Part shown: in pieces, positions 24,861-33,377 of the stretch
Position numbering within the stretch: the first letter of the stretch is position 1
Layout: every line of letters begins with the position of its first letter
Notes under the pieces: model-generated
What the model was told of the DNA's origin: nothing
Seen by the model: only the letters and a program-made list of their open reading frames with translations
Database searches by the model: none
Position numbers and translations under genes: made by a program
Assembly: GCA_963822595.1 (NCBI GenBank)
Contig: CAWGIG010000001.1
Coordinates: 372,001-436,000, forward strand
DNA: 64,000 nt
Origin: CAVRUH01 sp963822595
GTDB lineage: Bacteria; Chlamydiota; Chlamydiia; Chlamydiales; Waddliaceae
Direction: 5' to 3'

Positions 24861-25541
24861 TTGGATTTGGAGCGTGTCAACTCAGAAACCATTTTTCAGA
24901 AAAAACCCGATCTTGCCTTTATTGCAAATTACTCGCATCCAACGACGATACAAGCTCTCCAACATCAGGGAATCGAGCTTTTTACATTGAATGCCTTCAA
25001 TACAATTCCTGAAATTGCCGGATCCATTCAACAGATTGGCCAAGTTGTGGATCGTTCGATTGAAGCAGAACTGATGACGCTATTTATGGAATCGGCTTTA
25101 ATCGCCATAGACAATCGTCTTTTGGCCGTGCATGACAAATATATCGCTTCCAATACGACACCTCGCTTTATGTTCTTAAATTACCATGCGCAATTTTCGG
25201 TACCGACAGCACGTACAATAACCGGACATCTCTTGCAACGGCTCATGGAACACAAAATTGTATTCCTATCCCCCTCCAACAATCACTTTTCCCCTTGGAT
25301 GATTCCTATCGACCAAGAAAAAATTGCAAACTGCAATCCTGAGACTCTTTTTATCGCTACAGCAAATAGCCAACCTTTACATGACCCCATAGCAAATGGA
25401 GCGCTATCTTCTTTGGGTGCGGTTAAAAATCATCGCATTTACTATCTTGATGACGATATTCAACAGTCAAACACTCAATATATAGTTCTTGCCTACTTTG
25501 ATCTGGCCGAGGCGATCCTATCTCCTTTTGGGGGTTTATGA
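24861..25541 (+). CDS. iron-siderophore ABC transporter binding protein, C-terminal part (frameshifted)
   Basis: The frame holds the second half of the binding protein: VNSETIFQKKPDLAFIANYSH, GIELFTLNAFNTIPEIAGSIQQIGQVV and the closing lobe to residue 226. These match the typical LEKILALKPDLVI and GIPV...SIRRIGEVLG blocks of the family. No ribosome site stands before its first ATG (24955) or the TTG at 24861, so it is unlikely to be translated independently. The stop overlaps the permease ATG (ATGA), so translation of the permease should depend on ribosomes finishing this frame. Confidence 0.72.
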   Translation: MDLERVNSETIFQKKPDLAFIANYSHPTTIQALQHQGIELFTLNAFNTIPEIAGSIQQIGQVVDRSIEAELMTLFMESALIAIDNRLLAVHDKYIASNTTPRFMFLNYHAQFSVPTARTITGHLLQRLMEHKIVFLSPSNNHFSPWMIPIDQEKIANCNPETLFIATANSQPLHDPIANGALSSLGAVKNHRIYYLDDDIQQSNTQYIVLAYFDLAEAILSPFGGL

Positions 25542-26527
25542 AGCTCATCATTTTTATTACAATTTCAATGGCGGGAATATTAGCCACTATGACTGTTGGA
25601 GATACACCTTGGAACGATGTTTGGGGAAATTTAATCGAGAGAATTCTTGGGCATTCGAATCAGTGGAACCCCCTGCTTGACGAAAGACTCCCCCGCCTCA
25701 TCGTATTGCTCAGCACTGGCGCTTCCCTTGCCGTTGCTGGGGCTGTTATGCAATCTCTTTTTCAGAATCCTCTAGCCTCCCCTAGCGTGCTGGGTATTTC
25801 ATGCGGTGGAAGCCTGATGGTTTCCCTGGTTTTTATTTTAGGATGGCACTTTAATTACCCTTATTCAATGCCGGTGGCTGCGTTTGGAGGGTGTCTCCTC
25901 ACTCTATTTATCGTCTATGCCCTTTCGCGAAGAAACGGATATGTCAACACCTCTACGCTTATTCTTACTGGGATAGCCATATCAACGCTCCTCCTGTCGA
26001 TTCAAGGAGCCATCTCGTATGCTTTACGCGACCAATGGCAGCTGATGCAAACTCTAAGAGAATGGGACGCGGGCTCTACAATGGATAGAAGCTGGAAACA
26101 TGTGCATCTCCAACTTCCCGTAACGCTATTTGGTCTTTTGGGATGCCTTTATTACCGAGATGAAATTAATATTCTCGCTTTAGGAGAAGAAGAGGCTAAG
26201 AACTTGGGAGTAGAAGTTTCAAAAGTTCGCTTTCGGCTATTTATGTGCATTGCATTACTCACCGGCGGATCCATTGCAGCGTTGGGAATCCTCCCCTTTT
26301 TCGGACTGGTTCTGCCGCATGCTATTAGGAGAATAGAAGGTCCGGACAACCGACGACTGATTCCGATGTGCATCGGAATCGGCGGCGTTTCTCTTGTGAT
26401 GATGGATGTTCTTTTGAGGGTATTTAACATTCATGCCTTTACAATAGGCAACGTGTCTGCAATTCTTGGAGGGACTTTTTTTCTTCTTTTGCTTGTTGGG
26501 AAAAGAAATGTCCTTAGAGAGGCATAA
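25538..26527 (+). CDS. FecCD/BtuC-type iron-siderophore ABC transporter permease
   Basis: The 329-residue polytopic membrane protein has the family pattern LPRLIVLLSTGASLAVAGAVMQSLFQNPLASPSVLGIS, and the GEEEAKNLGV coupling loop that meets the ATPase (about 215). The later PFFGLVLPHAIRR stretch is also typical. About ten membrane helices are expected. It forms the channel with the ATPase gene one base downstream and receives substrate from the frameshifted binding protein upstream, whose stop codon it overlaps. In amoeba symbionts such importers scavenge chelated iron or cobalamin; iron is favoured by overall FecCD similarity but is not proven. Confidence 0.9.
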   Translation: MKLIIFITISMAGILATMTVGDTPWNDVWGNLIERILGHSNQWNPLLDERLPRLIVLLSTGASLAVAGAVMQSLFQNPLASPSVLGISCGGSLMVSLVFILGWHFNYPYSMPVAAFGGCLLTLFIVYALSRRNGYVNTSTLILTGIAISTLLLSIQGAISYALRDQWQLMQTLREWDAGSTMDRSWKHVHLQLPVTLFGLLGCLYYRDEINILALGEEEAKNLGVEVSKVRFRLFMCIALLTGGSIAALGILPFFGLVLPHAIRRIEGPDNRRLIPMCIGIGGVSLVMMDVLLRVFNIHAFTIGNVSAILGGTFFLLLLVGKRNVLREA

Positions 26528-26528
26528 A

Positions 26529-27266
26529 ATGTTAGAAACGGAAAATCTGAGTTATCAAGTTGACGGCAAACATCTCATTAAAGATATTTCACTCAAGTTT
26601 CCGCCGGGTATCATTTACGGCATCTTGGGACCCAACGGAGCAGGCAAGACCACATTTCTTAAAAACCTTGCAGGGATTTGGAAGCCGACTTCGGGAAGAA
26701 CGACATGGCAGGGTCATCCTTTGCATGAAATGGAAAGGCGTGAAACCAGTAAGATCATTACCTTGGTGCCCCAATACGCTACTGTTCCTTTTGAGTTCAC
26801 GGTGAGTGAGATTATTTTGATGGGAAGGTATTCCCATGGGAGGCACGATCAAGAGCTCTTTGAATGGGCATTATCGACGGTAGATGCTTGGCACCTGAAA
26901 AATAGACGGATGAATCAAATTTCTCATGGTGAAAGACAGCGTGTTTATATTGCCCGTGCCTTAATTACCGAGTCCCCTGTACTCTTGTTAGACGAGCCCG
27001 CTTCTAGCTTAGATATCAAACATCAGATTCAAATTTGGGAGCTGCTTCAGAAACTGAAAGAAAAAAATCGGACAATCCTCGTTTCTAATCACGATTTTGC
27101 CGCTGCGGAGCACTACTGCGATCAAATTGTCATCCTGAACGAAGGATCTTGTCTTGGATGTGACACCTTCGATAATATGATGTCGGATAAGATCCTAGAC
27201 GAAGTCTTCGGCGTTTCTAAAAATTCCATTCTTATAAGCAAAGGAACTTATGCTACGCGCGGGTAG
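26529..27266 (+). CDS. iron-siderophore ABC transporter ATP-binding protein
   Basis: The start MLETENLSYQVDG at 26529 lies one base after the permease stop; the frame extends upstream inside the permease gene but without a likely start. The 245 residues show Walker A GPNGAGKTT, the Q loop in VPQYATVPF, the signature SHGERQR (a serine-histidine variant of SGGE), Walker B VLLLDEPASSLD and the H-switch in SNHDF. This is the FepC/BtuD subgroup. It should power the permease at 25538. Confidence 0.9.
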   Translation: MLETENLSYQVDGKHLIKDISLKFPPGIIYGILGPNGAGKTTFLKNLAGIWKPTSGRTTWQGHPLHEMERRETSKIITLVPQYATVPFEFTVSEIILMGRYSHGRHDQELFEWALSTVDAWHLKNRRMNQISHGERQRVYIARALITESPVLLLDEPASSLDIKHQIQIWELLQKLKEKNRTILVSNHDFAAAEHYCDQIVILNEGSCLGCDTFDNMMSDKILDEVFGVSKNSILISKGTYATRG

Positions 27267-27284
27267 GCAGTGTTCGATCTACTA

Positions 27285-27830
27285 TCAACCCAAAAATAAT
27301 CCCATACCCTTGATATCAGCTTCAGAGACACGAGCAGTACTTCGATTAGGTCTTGTAATTGTTAGAGTATTATAATCCGGAATACCATATCTCCACTCGC
27401 CCATACCAGTAAATCCATAAGGTAGAGTAATTGATATGAATCCATGCGCTTCGCCATTTATCCATTTGCCTTCATAAGTACTTCCATCAGATAAAATCAA
27501 TGCCCCTTTTCCATTGGGCACGGAATTTTGAAAAGCACCCAGATAAATAGCTTGATTATCATCCATCAGCGCTTTTTCACCATCCCATTTTGTCGCATTA
27601 AATATTAATGTTGTTTTGAAAGTTACATGTCTTGGTTGTGCATCGCGATTTACGGGGGGGTGACTTAATAACCTTAACCCAGCTACTCCATTAATACGTT
27701 TAGTAGTATCAACATCATACGTAACAGTGTTATAGATAAATCCATTAACCCCTCTCATTTTGTAGGGTGTTAATGCCGTATCCTCTTCAGTAGTTTCTTT
27801 GTATCCTACTTGATTAAATCCGTAATCCAT
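27285..27830 (-). CDS. MORN-repeat protein
   Basis: The 181-residue protein carries at least two MORN repeats in its second half: YLGAFQNSVPNGKGALILSDG and YEGKWINGEAHGFISITLPYG, with a third degenerate unit MGEWRYGIPDYN. MORN repeats often bind membranes or lipids and occur in host-directed proteins of intracellular bacteria. The first 90 residues match nothing I know. It has no signal peptide. It is transcribed singly from an AT-rich region that also carries the promoter of the divergent 28033 gene, and it ends 18 bases from the ABC ATPase stop. Confidence 0.7.
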   Translation of the reverse strand: MDYGFNQVGYKETTEEDTALTPYKMRGVNGFIYNTVTYDVDTTKRINGVAGLRLLSHPPVNRDAQPRHVTFKTTLIFNATKWDGEKALMDDNQAIYLGAFQNSVPNGKGALILSDGSTYEGKWINGEAHGFISITLPYGFTGMGEWRYGIPDYNTLTITRPNRSTARVSEADIKGMGLFLG

Positions 27831-28032
27831 TATTTACTCACTTTTTTATTTATATTTTTAATAAAAAAAATATTAACGTATTAACTAATTATTTGTCAAC
27901 AGATATTAAATATTAAAATTTATCATTTTAATAAGTTTATTATTTAGTATTTTCAAAAAAAATAAAAAAAATTTATCTTCTCTTAACATTTCTCTGTAAT
28001 AATCTCGTTTTAACATAAAAAAAGGTATGAAC

Positions 28033-30666
28033 ATGGCACTTTCTATATCACATTCAAAAGAAGATTATAATCCCCTTCTGCATCGGGGGCGTAAGTCCGA
28101 AAATGGTCTTGTGAATTTAATCAAGAGAATATGGAATGTTGTGAGCGGTATTTTCAATAATCTCGGCGAATTTTTAAAAAGAGTCCTTAATCTCGGAAGT
28201 TCAAAACTCACGATTCGCGATCAGGAGATGATTCAAAATGCCAGAAGTTATGCCCATCCAGCCCCCCCTTCACCGATAGCTCAAATAAGGGTAACGCAAG
28301 TTGATCTATCTCAAGAAGCGAAAGACCCTAAAGGAAAAGAAGAATTAGATGCAGTCGTTCCGCAACAACATTACGCCGAAATTGACAATCCCGTGATGAA
28401 AGAGTTTCATGCTACATCTCAAGAACTCGTATCAAAGATTGTAATGGCTGTCTATGAAGAAAAGATTGAAGGGGCAGTTACAAGTGTAAAGGCCGGGATG
28501 GTCAGTCTCTCTGAAGGTCTCAAGACAGCAGCAAATTTAGTTATTCAAATAGGTAATAAATCTGCGAAGCCATTTTTCGAAATGATAAGAAGCGCAACTA
28601 TCGAAGAAAAATTTAAACCCGATTATATCCGCTTGATTAGTTGGCTCCGCACAAACGAGACAAAAGCTGCCCTAACAAAAAAGATTCATGGATTGTTTGA
28701 GAAAGAAAATGTTGAAAATCTAGAATCCTTCATTGGACCCTGCATCGAATGGTTGTTTGAAACGAATCAATCTGACACGTTTGCCACTATCTATAAAAAA
28801 CATGATATAGATATTCTTGCTAATAAAGCCATCATTGACAAAGTTCTAGAAAGAGCCCTAACTCTACTTTTGGATAATAAAATCGACGATTTCGTCCAAG
28901 TATGTCAAAATGATTTGGGTAAAAGACTGCCGGAAATCATTCATAAAAGCTTGAAAGAGAATGTTACAAGAATCAGCGATATCCTCGTAAGACGGTTTAT
29001 TGCTATCTCCGAAAACGCCCCTTATACAAACACCTTTGATGCTCTAATTGAGCTAATTGCAGACCAAGCGAGTGCTATTTCAGTAGTCGAGCAAAAAAAG
29101 GAAGTTGCACTGCAAGAAGGAAAAAAATTAATTGCTAAAGCAAAATCATCACCAGCTAATCTCCAAGCAGCACAAGATTTCTTAAATGATGTAAATACTA
29201 TCGGGGAAGAAAAATGGTTAGCGCAATGGGTTGAAAATGAATCAATCAAGACCTTCACCAATTTTGAAGTTCTAGGGGAGGATGGAGTCTACCGTAAATT
29301 TTGCCATCCCAACATTGTCAAGGTCATGACGGATCCGAAAATGAAGCAGGAAGAGAAAGATAAAATTGAAGAGCAAATGTTTGATAATATTGCAAACGAA
29401 TTAATTTCTGTACTTTTTCCAAAACAAAAAGTGGAGTATCCGGATGGTACCGTAGAAGAAGTCGATGGATTAATTTTCCTCACCGGTCAGATTCAAATAC
29501 CCGATGAGTTTAAAGTGATTACGAACTATGGAATAAATATCACGAATGAAATCATTACACCTGCAACCAAAGAAATGATTGAGAATATTTACAGAGTTGC
29601 TGGAGAACACGCTGGAGACAGAATCAAAGAAATCGTCATTATTGAATTGAAAAAATTGATTCATACAGGGATGGTCAGAGCTGCGAAAATTTTATTTTCC
29701 CAATTCATCACCCCTGAATTGATTAATGAACTGATGGCAAAGGAGATTTTTCCCATCATACAGAAGGAAATCTTAGTTTCAGCAAGTAAATTGATAATAA
29801 AGAAAAACCCCGCTGCGTATTGCCCGAATTTTTTTGAAATTATCGATGCATCAGACGAAGTAAAACGGAAAGAAAAAGTGGAGAAGCTTTGTCAGAAACT
29901 CCATGATGAACTCCAGAAAATATTCATTCTCAATAAGGAACAATTTGATTCATTTTCAGAAAAAGACTTCTTCGAGATTATGGAAAACGAATTATTCTTT
30001 ATAGAAAGTGGAATCAGAAATTATCAAAGGGGTAAAAATTTACCGAACACACTTCAATCTGTGAAGACCGCGGTCGTTGGATATTTTGCAGACATGCCTC
30101 ACGACAATAATCACAAATTTGGCGATATCATAGTGAATCTTGTCTTTGGTATTGGAAATTTCAAAGGGTTTTGGGTAAATCTTGTATCGCGACTTTTCAA
30201 GGGAAAGATTAGCGATATAATGAGTGAAGCCACTACAAAATTCCGGAAATCTCCTGATCATATGATTCATCTAGCCACGCTCCAGATGAAGAAAAAAATA
30301 GATGACAAAGCACTTAGAGTTAAAATGTTTGGAGAAAAGAAGGTGCTGACTCAACAGGAAACGAAACAACTTTTGGAAAAAGAAATCGAAAAAACAGCGA
30401 AGGCTGTTAAAGATTTAATCACGCATGTATCCGGCGCTGCGAGTAATGCCGTAGGCACGGAGGGCGATCTAAATCAGCTTATCACAAATGTTTATAAAAA
30501 GGTTCTTGGAGATAAACATAAGGTTCACAATCTTCTTTTAAAGGCTCAGGAAGTCGCTGTAGCGGCTATGAAGGATGCAAGCGGCAAGATCGTTGGTTTC
30601 ATGGGAGAAAGTCCCATAAAAATGGCCAAACCCCCATCCGTCATCCCCTACCTCTTCGATGTTTGA
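28033..30666 (+). CDS. large uncharacterised helical protein (877 aa)
   Basis: I recognise no family. The ATG at 28033 has an AAAGG site at proper distance and is preferred to the ATG six bases earlier. The protein is Lys/Glu-rich and nearly all helical. A weakly amphipathic segment (LVNLIKRIWNVVSGIFNNLGEFLKRVLNLG, about 27-56) could contact membrane, and a second (FGDIIVNLVFGIGNFKGFWVNLVSRLF) is near 705. There is no signal peptide. It stands in an accessory stretch with strong AT-rich flanks and is followed by a 220-bp inverted repeat. A secreted, membrane-associating effector is possible but unproven. Confidence 0.75.
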   Translation: MALSISHSKEDYNPLLHRGRKSENGLVNLIKRIWNVVSGIFNNLGEFLKRVLNLGSSKLTIRDQEMIQNARSYAHPAPPSPIAQIRVTQVDLSQEAKDPKGKEELDAVVPQQHYAEIDNPVMKEFHATSQELVSKIVMAVYEEKIEGAVTSVKAGMVSLSEGLKTAANLVIQIGNKSAKPFFEMIRSATIEEKFKPDYIRLISWLRTNETKAALTKKIHGLFEKENVENLESFIGPCIEWLFETNQSDTFATIYKKHDIDILANKAIIDKVLERALTLLLDNKIDDFVQVCQNDLGKRLPEIIHKSLKENVTRISDILVRRFIAISENAPYTNTFDALIELIADQASAISVVEQKKEVALQEGKKLIAKAKSSPANLQAAQDFLNDVNTIGEEKWLAQWVENESIKTFTNFEVLGEDGVYRKFCHPNIVKVMTDPKMKQEEKDKIEEQMFDNIANELISVLFPKQKVEYPDGTVEEVDGLIFLTGQIQIPDEFKVITNYGINITNEIITPATKEMIENIYRVAGEHAGDRIKEIVIIELKKLIHTGMVRAAKILFSQFITPELINELMAKEIFPIIQKEILVSASKLIIKKNPAAYCPNFFEIIDASDEVKRKEKVEKLCQKLHDELQKIFILNKEQFDSFSEKDFFEIMENELFFIESGIRNYQRGKNLPNTLQSVKTAVVGYFADMPHDNNHKFGDIIVNLVFGIGNFKGFWVNLVSRLFKGKISDIMSEATTKFRKSPDHMIHLATLQMKKKIDDKALRVKMFGEKKVLTQQETKQLLEKEIEKTAKAVKDLITHVSGAASNAVGTEGDLNQLITNVYKKVLGDKHKVHNLLLKAQEVAVAAMKDASGKIVGFMGESPIKMAKPPSVIPYLFDV

Positions 30667-30697
30667 ATTTGATCAATTTATGATTATAATTTCAATA

Positions 30698-30917
30698 AAC
30701 ATGTTTCAACGCGGAGGCACGGAGAACGCAAAGATGAATATGATAAAATTCACTCTTTGACTGTTTGAGTTCATTTGATAGCAGATTCTATGTGTCCAAT
30801 ATCTCCATATTAGCATTAGATTCATAAGCTTAGCAATCAAATGAACTCAAACAGTCAAAGAGTGAATTCTAACAAAACATCTCTGCGGTCTCCGTGCCTC
30901 TGCGTTGAAATATGTTT
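30698..30917. repeat. 220-bp two-level inverted repeat, family D
   Basis: The outer arms pair AAACATGTTTCAACGCGGAG with the complement that contains CTCTGCGTTGAAATATGTTT. They include the GGCACGGAGA/TCTCCGTGCC core. The inner arms pair ATTCACTCTTTGACTGTTTG and the following GAGTTCATTTGAT with exact complements, around an 80-base non-palindromic centre. A related GCG-rich element is at 49567-49669. The remainder of 30667-31050 contains no gene that I can see. Confidence 0.82.
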
Positions 30918-31050
30918 AAGAAAAATTAAATTTAAATTATCTCGGCTTGGATGCGTGCATAGAAAAGCTACCACTTTGAATTAATTTCAGTGTTTTCAAA
31001 TTTCGCGGGTGTGTTATATCCAACTTACTTCCTGATATATGGAGTAAAAG

Positions 31051-32616
31051 ATGGATGCATATACCTATATTCACAACCTAAAAACTTTAAACGCCGCTTC
31101 CTTCAACGAAGAAAAGGGATACCTCGATCTTCACTTTGATGGGAACAGGTTGGAGTCTCCCATAGGGATTAGAGGTCCGGCTATTACTGTACGCATTAAA
31201 AAGATCCTGCTTGAAATGACAACAGAACTAAGTGAAATGGAAAAAAAGCAGCCGTTCTTGTTCCAGATCTCAGAAACAAAATTCGATACCCCCGAATCTA
31301 TAAAAATCAGAAAAATCTTTCAATGGGCGGGTGATTTCGGCGATCAAATCAACCCCCTCATTGGACTCTATCAAAGACCACAAGTTGTTCCTACTCATCT
31401 GAACACATATTCCGGATTTTTCCTTACCGAAAAGTTAGCTCAAAGAAATGCCTTAACATGGAAAAGTATGAACTCTAGATGCCTCGGAGTAGACCTTTGT
31501 ACTGCCCTAAGAAGTTGTAAAACATTTGAAAACTCATTCATCTTTGAAGCTTATTATGTCGTCTCATGTATCCCAAATGGACTCAGCTCCTACCGCGCCT
31601 TTAAATCCTATCTAAGCGAAGTTGACAAAACAGTGTTTCTGTGCTTTCTAATCTATAAAAATGGAGGTAACCTCCTTTTTACCCAAGGTTTGGCAAAAAG
31701 ATTTCTCTGCACAGAGGGGCCGAAGGAATATCGAAAAAAAATCATTGAACTTTATATTTTTTCGGAAGAGTTACAAATTTTAAATCAGAAAAAAAATTTT
31801 TCCTTTGTTGAAAAAGAATTGGCTCTACTCAATAAAAATAACATTCGAATAGACTATAAAAATAGAGTCGTAGGATACCTAAAAAAGGGCGGGAAAGCTC
31901 TTAAATCTGTAAAATTTGAATCAGCTTGTGGTTTTGGGAAACATAAGCCGGGCGATATTGTTGACAGCTCATTTATGCGAGATCTCGATGATGAATTTTT
32001 AGTACACCCCTCTCTGTTTTATCAAGAAAGCTATTGGGCATCTATAGCGAATAAAAAAATGGAAACTGTTGAAAAAGCCAAAAGAAATTTTCGCTTGTTT
32101 AATGATGTCAGTTACCCTCTAATGAAAAAGGCTGAGGAACTAGGTTATTTAAAATACACCTTCCTTGAGGAGAAATATCAATATTCAATCCCAAGCAAAC
32201 TTCTTATTTACTTCCTTTCCTATCTTGAGGAACATCATGCATCGACAGATCCCTATTTAAGTTTAAACGAGAGTGAAATTCAGAAATTTAAAGAAGATCC
32301 TAAAAAATTCTTTAGTTTATCTACAAATGAAAATAAATACGTGATCATGGGACTTTGGATCAAGGACGTTTTAGAGGGGCACCAATCGATAGACAAAAAG
32401 GACTTTGAAGGATACCTTTTAAAAGGGTCTATAGTCATAAAACTTCTAAAAGAGTTTGGGGAAAATAATGAGTTGCTTTCGGTGCCCGTGGTAAAGGGGG
32501 CCCAGAACTTTAATGTGTTACATCCCCTTTTTGATGTGAATATGGAAGAAGCAGAACAAATCTTGACCGATTATTTTGCTACTTCCATCTGCAAAGAAAT
32601 TTCTATTTTACCATAG
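31051..32616 (+). CDS. uncharacterised 521-aa protein
   Basis: No family is recognised. The protein is soluble-looking, with evenly spread charged and aromatic residues, cysteines at scattered places (MNSRCLGVDLCTALRSCKTFE) and no signal peptide or membrane helix. The middle contains a Lys-rich turn (RVVGYLKKGGKALKSVKFE). It lies between a long inverted repeat and a toxin-antitoxin pair, with a strong ATG context (TATGGAGTAAAAG before the start). Accessory location suggests a lineage-specific gene. Confidence 0.7.
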   Translation: MDAYTYIHNLKTLNAASFNEEKGYLDLHFDGNRLESPIGIRGPAITVRIKKILLEMTTELSEMEKKQPFLFQISETKFDTPESIKIRKIFQWAGDFGDQINPLIGLYQRPQVVPTHLNTYSGFFLTEKLAQRNALTWKSMNSRCLGVDLCTALRSCKTFENSFIFEAYYVVSCIPNGLSSYRAFKSYLSEVDKTVFLCFLIYKNGGNLLFTQGLAKRFLCTEGPKEYRKKIIELYIFSEELQILNQKKNFSFVEKELALLNKNNIRIDYKNRVVGYLKKGGKALKSVKFESACGFGKHKPGDIVDSSFMRDLDDEFLVHPSLFYQESYWASIANKKMETVEKAKRNFRLFNDVSYPLMKKAEELGYLKYTFLEEKYQYSIPSKLLIYFLSYLEEHHASTDPYLSLNESEIQKFKEDPKKFFSLSTNENKYVIMGLWIKDVLEGHQSIDKKDFEGYLLKGSIVIKLLKEFGENNELLSVPVVKGAQNFNVLHPLFDVNMEEAEQILTDYFATSICKEISILP

Positions 32617-32620
32617 AATC

Positions 32621-32651
32621 ACTTGTGGGAAAATCCCACTAGTGGTATAAT
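32621..32651 (+). promoter_or_regulatory. toxin-antitoxin promoter embedded in a palindrome
   Basis: TTGTGG (32623-32628) and TATAAT (32646-32651) are 17 bases apart. The palindrome ACTTGTGGGA-AAA-TCCCACTAGT (32621-32643; nine of ten arm positions match) covers the -35 and the spacer. Binding of the antitoxin or the toxin-antitoxin complex here would block RNA polymerase, giving autoregulation; this is inferred. Transcription would start near 32658, just before the GGAGGGG ribosome site. Confidence 0.65.
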
Positions 32652-32671
32652 AGAATTATAGCGGAGGGGTT

Positions 32672-32965
32672 ATGAAAAAACAAACACCAACAGTCAATAT
32701 GGATGATAAGCAGCGCATTTGCTTGACTCGGCTGCTTACCAAAGAGGAACGTCAACTTTTTACTTCGTTCCGTATTTATTGGGAAGGTGCCAAAATAGTA
32801 TTAGAACCAGTTATTCAAATACCCGGAAAAGGCCATTGGATCTATAAAGATCCTAAAGCCTTGGCATCACTGATGAAAGGAATCCACGATGTTGAAGAAG
32901 GACGAATTTCGGATTTGGGCTCATTTGCCAAGTACGCTTCAGAAGATGACGAGAGTGAAGATTAA
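32672..32965 (+). CDS. antitoxin of a RelE/ParE-type pair
   Basis: The 97-residue protein stands directly before a RelE/ParE-like toxin gene, three bases apart. The C-terminal part (WIYKDPKALASLMKGIHDVEEGRISDLGSFAKYASEDD) resembles a known antitoxin tail with the ALASV-x-x-G and LGSFAKYA patterns. The N-terminal part presumably forms the DNA-binding dimer. It is expected to neutralise the toxin and to repress the palindromic promoter at 32621-32651. Confidence 0.78.
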   Translation: MKKQTPTVNMDDKQRICLTRLLTKEERQLFTSFRIYWEGAKIVLEPVIQIPGKGHWIYKDPKALASLMKGIHDVEEGRISDLGSFAKYASEDDESED

Positions 32966-32968
32966 TAA

Positions 32969-33262
32969 ATGAACTTTCAACTAAGGTTCTCTGAAGAAGC
33001 CAAACTGAAATTGAATGAACTTAAAGAGGACAATTCTAAAAAAGGATTGTTGAAACAAGTAAGAAGAATATTGGGTTTTATGGAAACAAACCTAAAACAT
33101 CCTTCTTTAAATACTCATAAATTTGATGATCTTCCGTGTGATTTAGGTCAAGTTTTTGAAACCTATGCTCAGAACAACACCCCAGGGGCATATCGGATTT
33201 TTTGGGTATATGGACCCAATAAAGGTGAAATCTATATTTTAGCTATCACACCCCACCCATAA
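32969..33262 (+). CDS. RelE/ParE-superfamily toxin
   Basis: The 97-residue protein has the compact RelE/ParE layout: FQLRFSEEAKLKLNEL (first strand and helix), a second helix with VRRILGFMETNL, then the strands YRIFWVYGPNKGEIYILAITPHP that carry the basic and aromatic residues. Members either cut mRNA on the ribosome (RelE) or poison gyrase (ParE); which applies cannot be told. Translation is coupled to the antitoxin. The neighbouring downstream gene, typA, has its own promoter. Confidence 0.78.
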   Translation: MNFQLRFSEEAKLKLNELKEDNSKKGLLKQVRRILGFMETNLKHPSLNTHKFDDLPCDLGQVFETYAQNNTPGAYRIFWVYGPNKGEIYILAITPHP

Positions 33263-33319
33263 ATTAAACAGCAAGTTCCCTTCGCCCCTTCCAAAACTAT
33301 GGTGTAAAAAAATATTTAA

Positions 33320-33349
33320 TTGATTTTTAATCTCATTTCATGCTATAAT
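33320..33349 (+). promoter_or_regulatory. promoter of typA
   Basis: TTGATT (33320-33325) and a perfect TATAAT (33344-33349) lie 18 bases apart, with a TG extension (TGC before the -10). The typA ATG is 28 bases downstream. Confidence 0.65.
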
Positions 33350-33377
33350 ATTTGTAAATTAACAAACGTGAATATTT

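Noticed and set aside
28033..30666. Structural maintenance or phage tape-measure protein
   Set aside because: It is helical and long, but there is no Walker motif, no tape-measure repeats and no phage genes around it.
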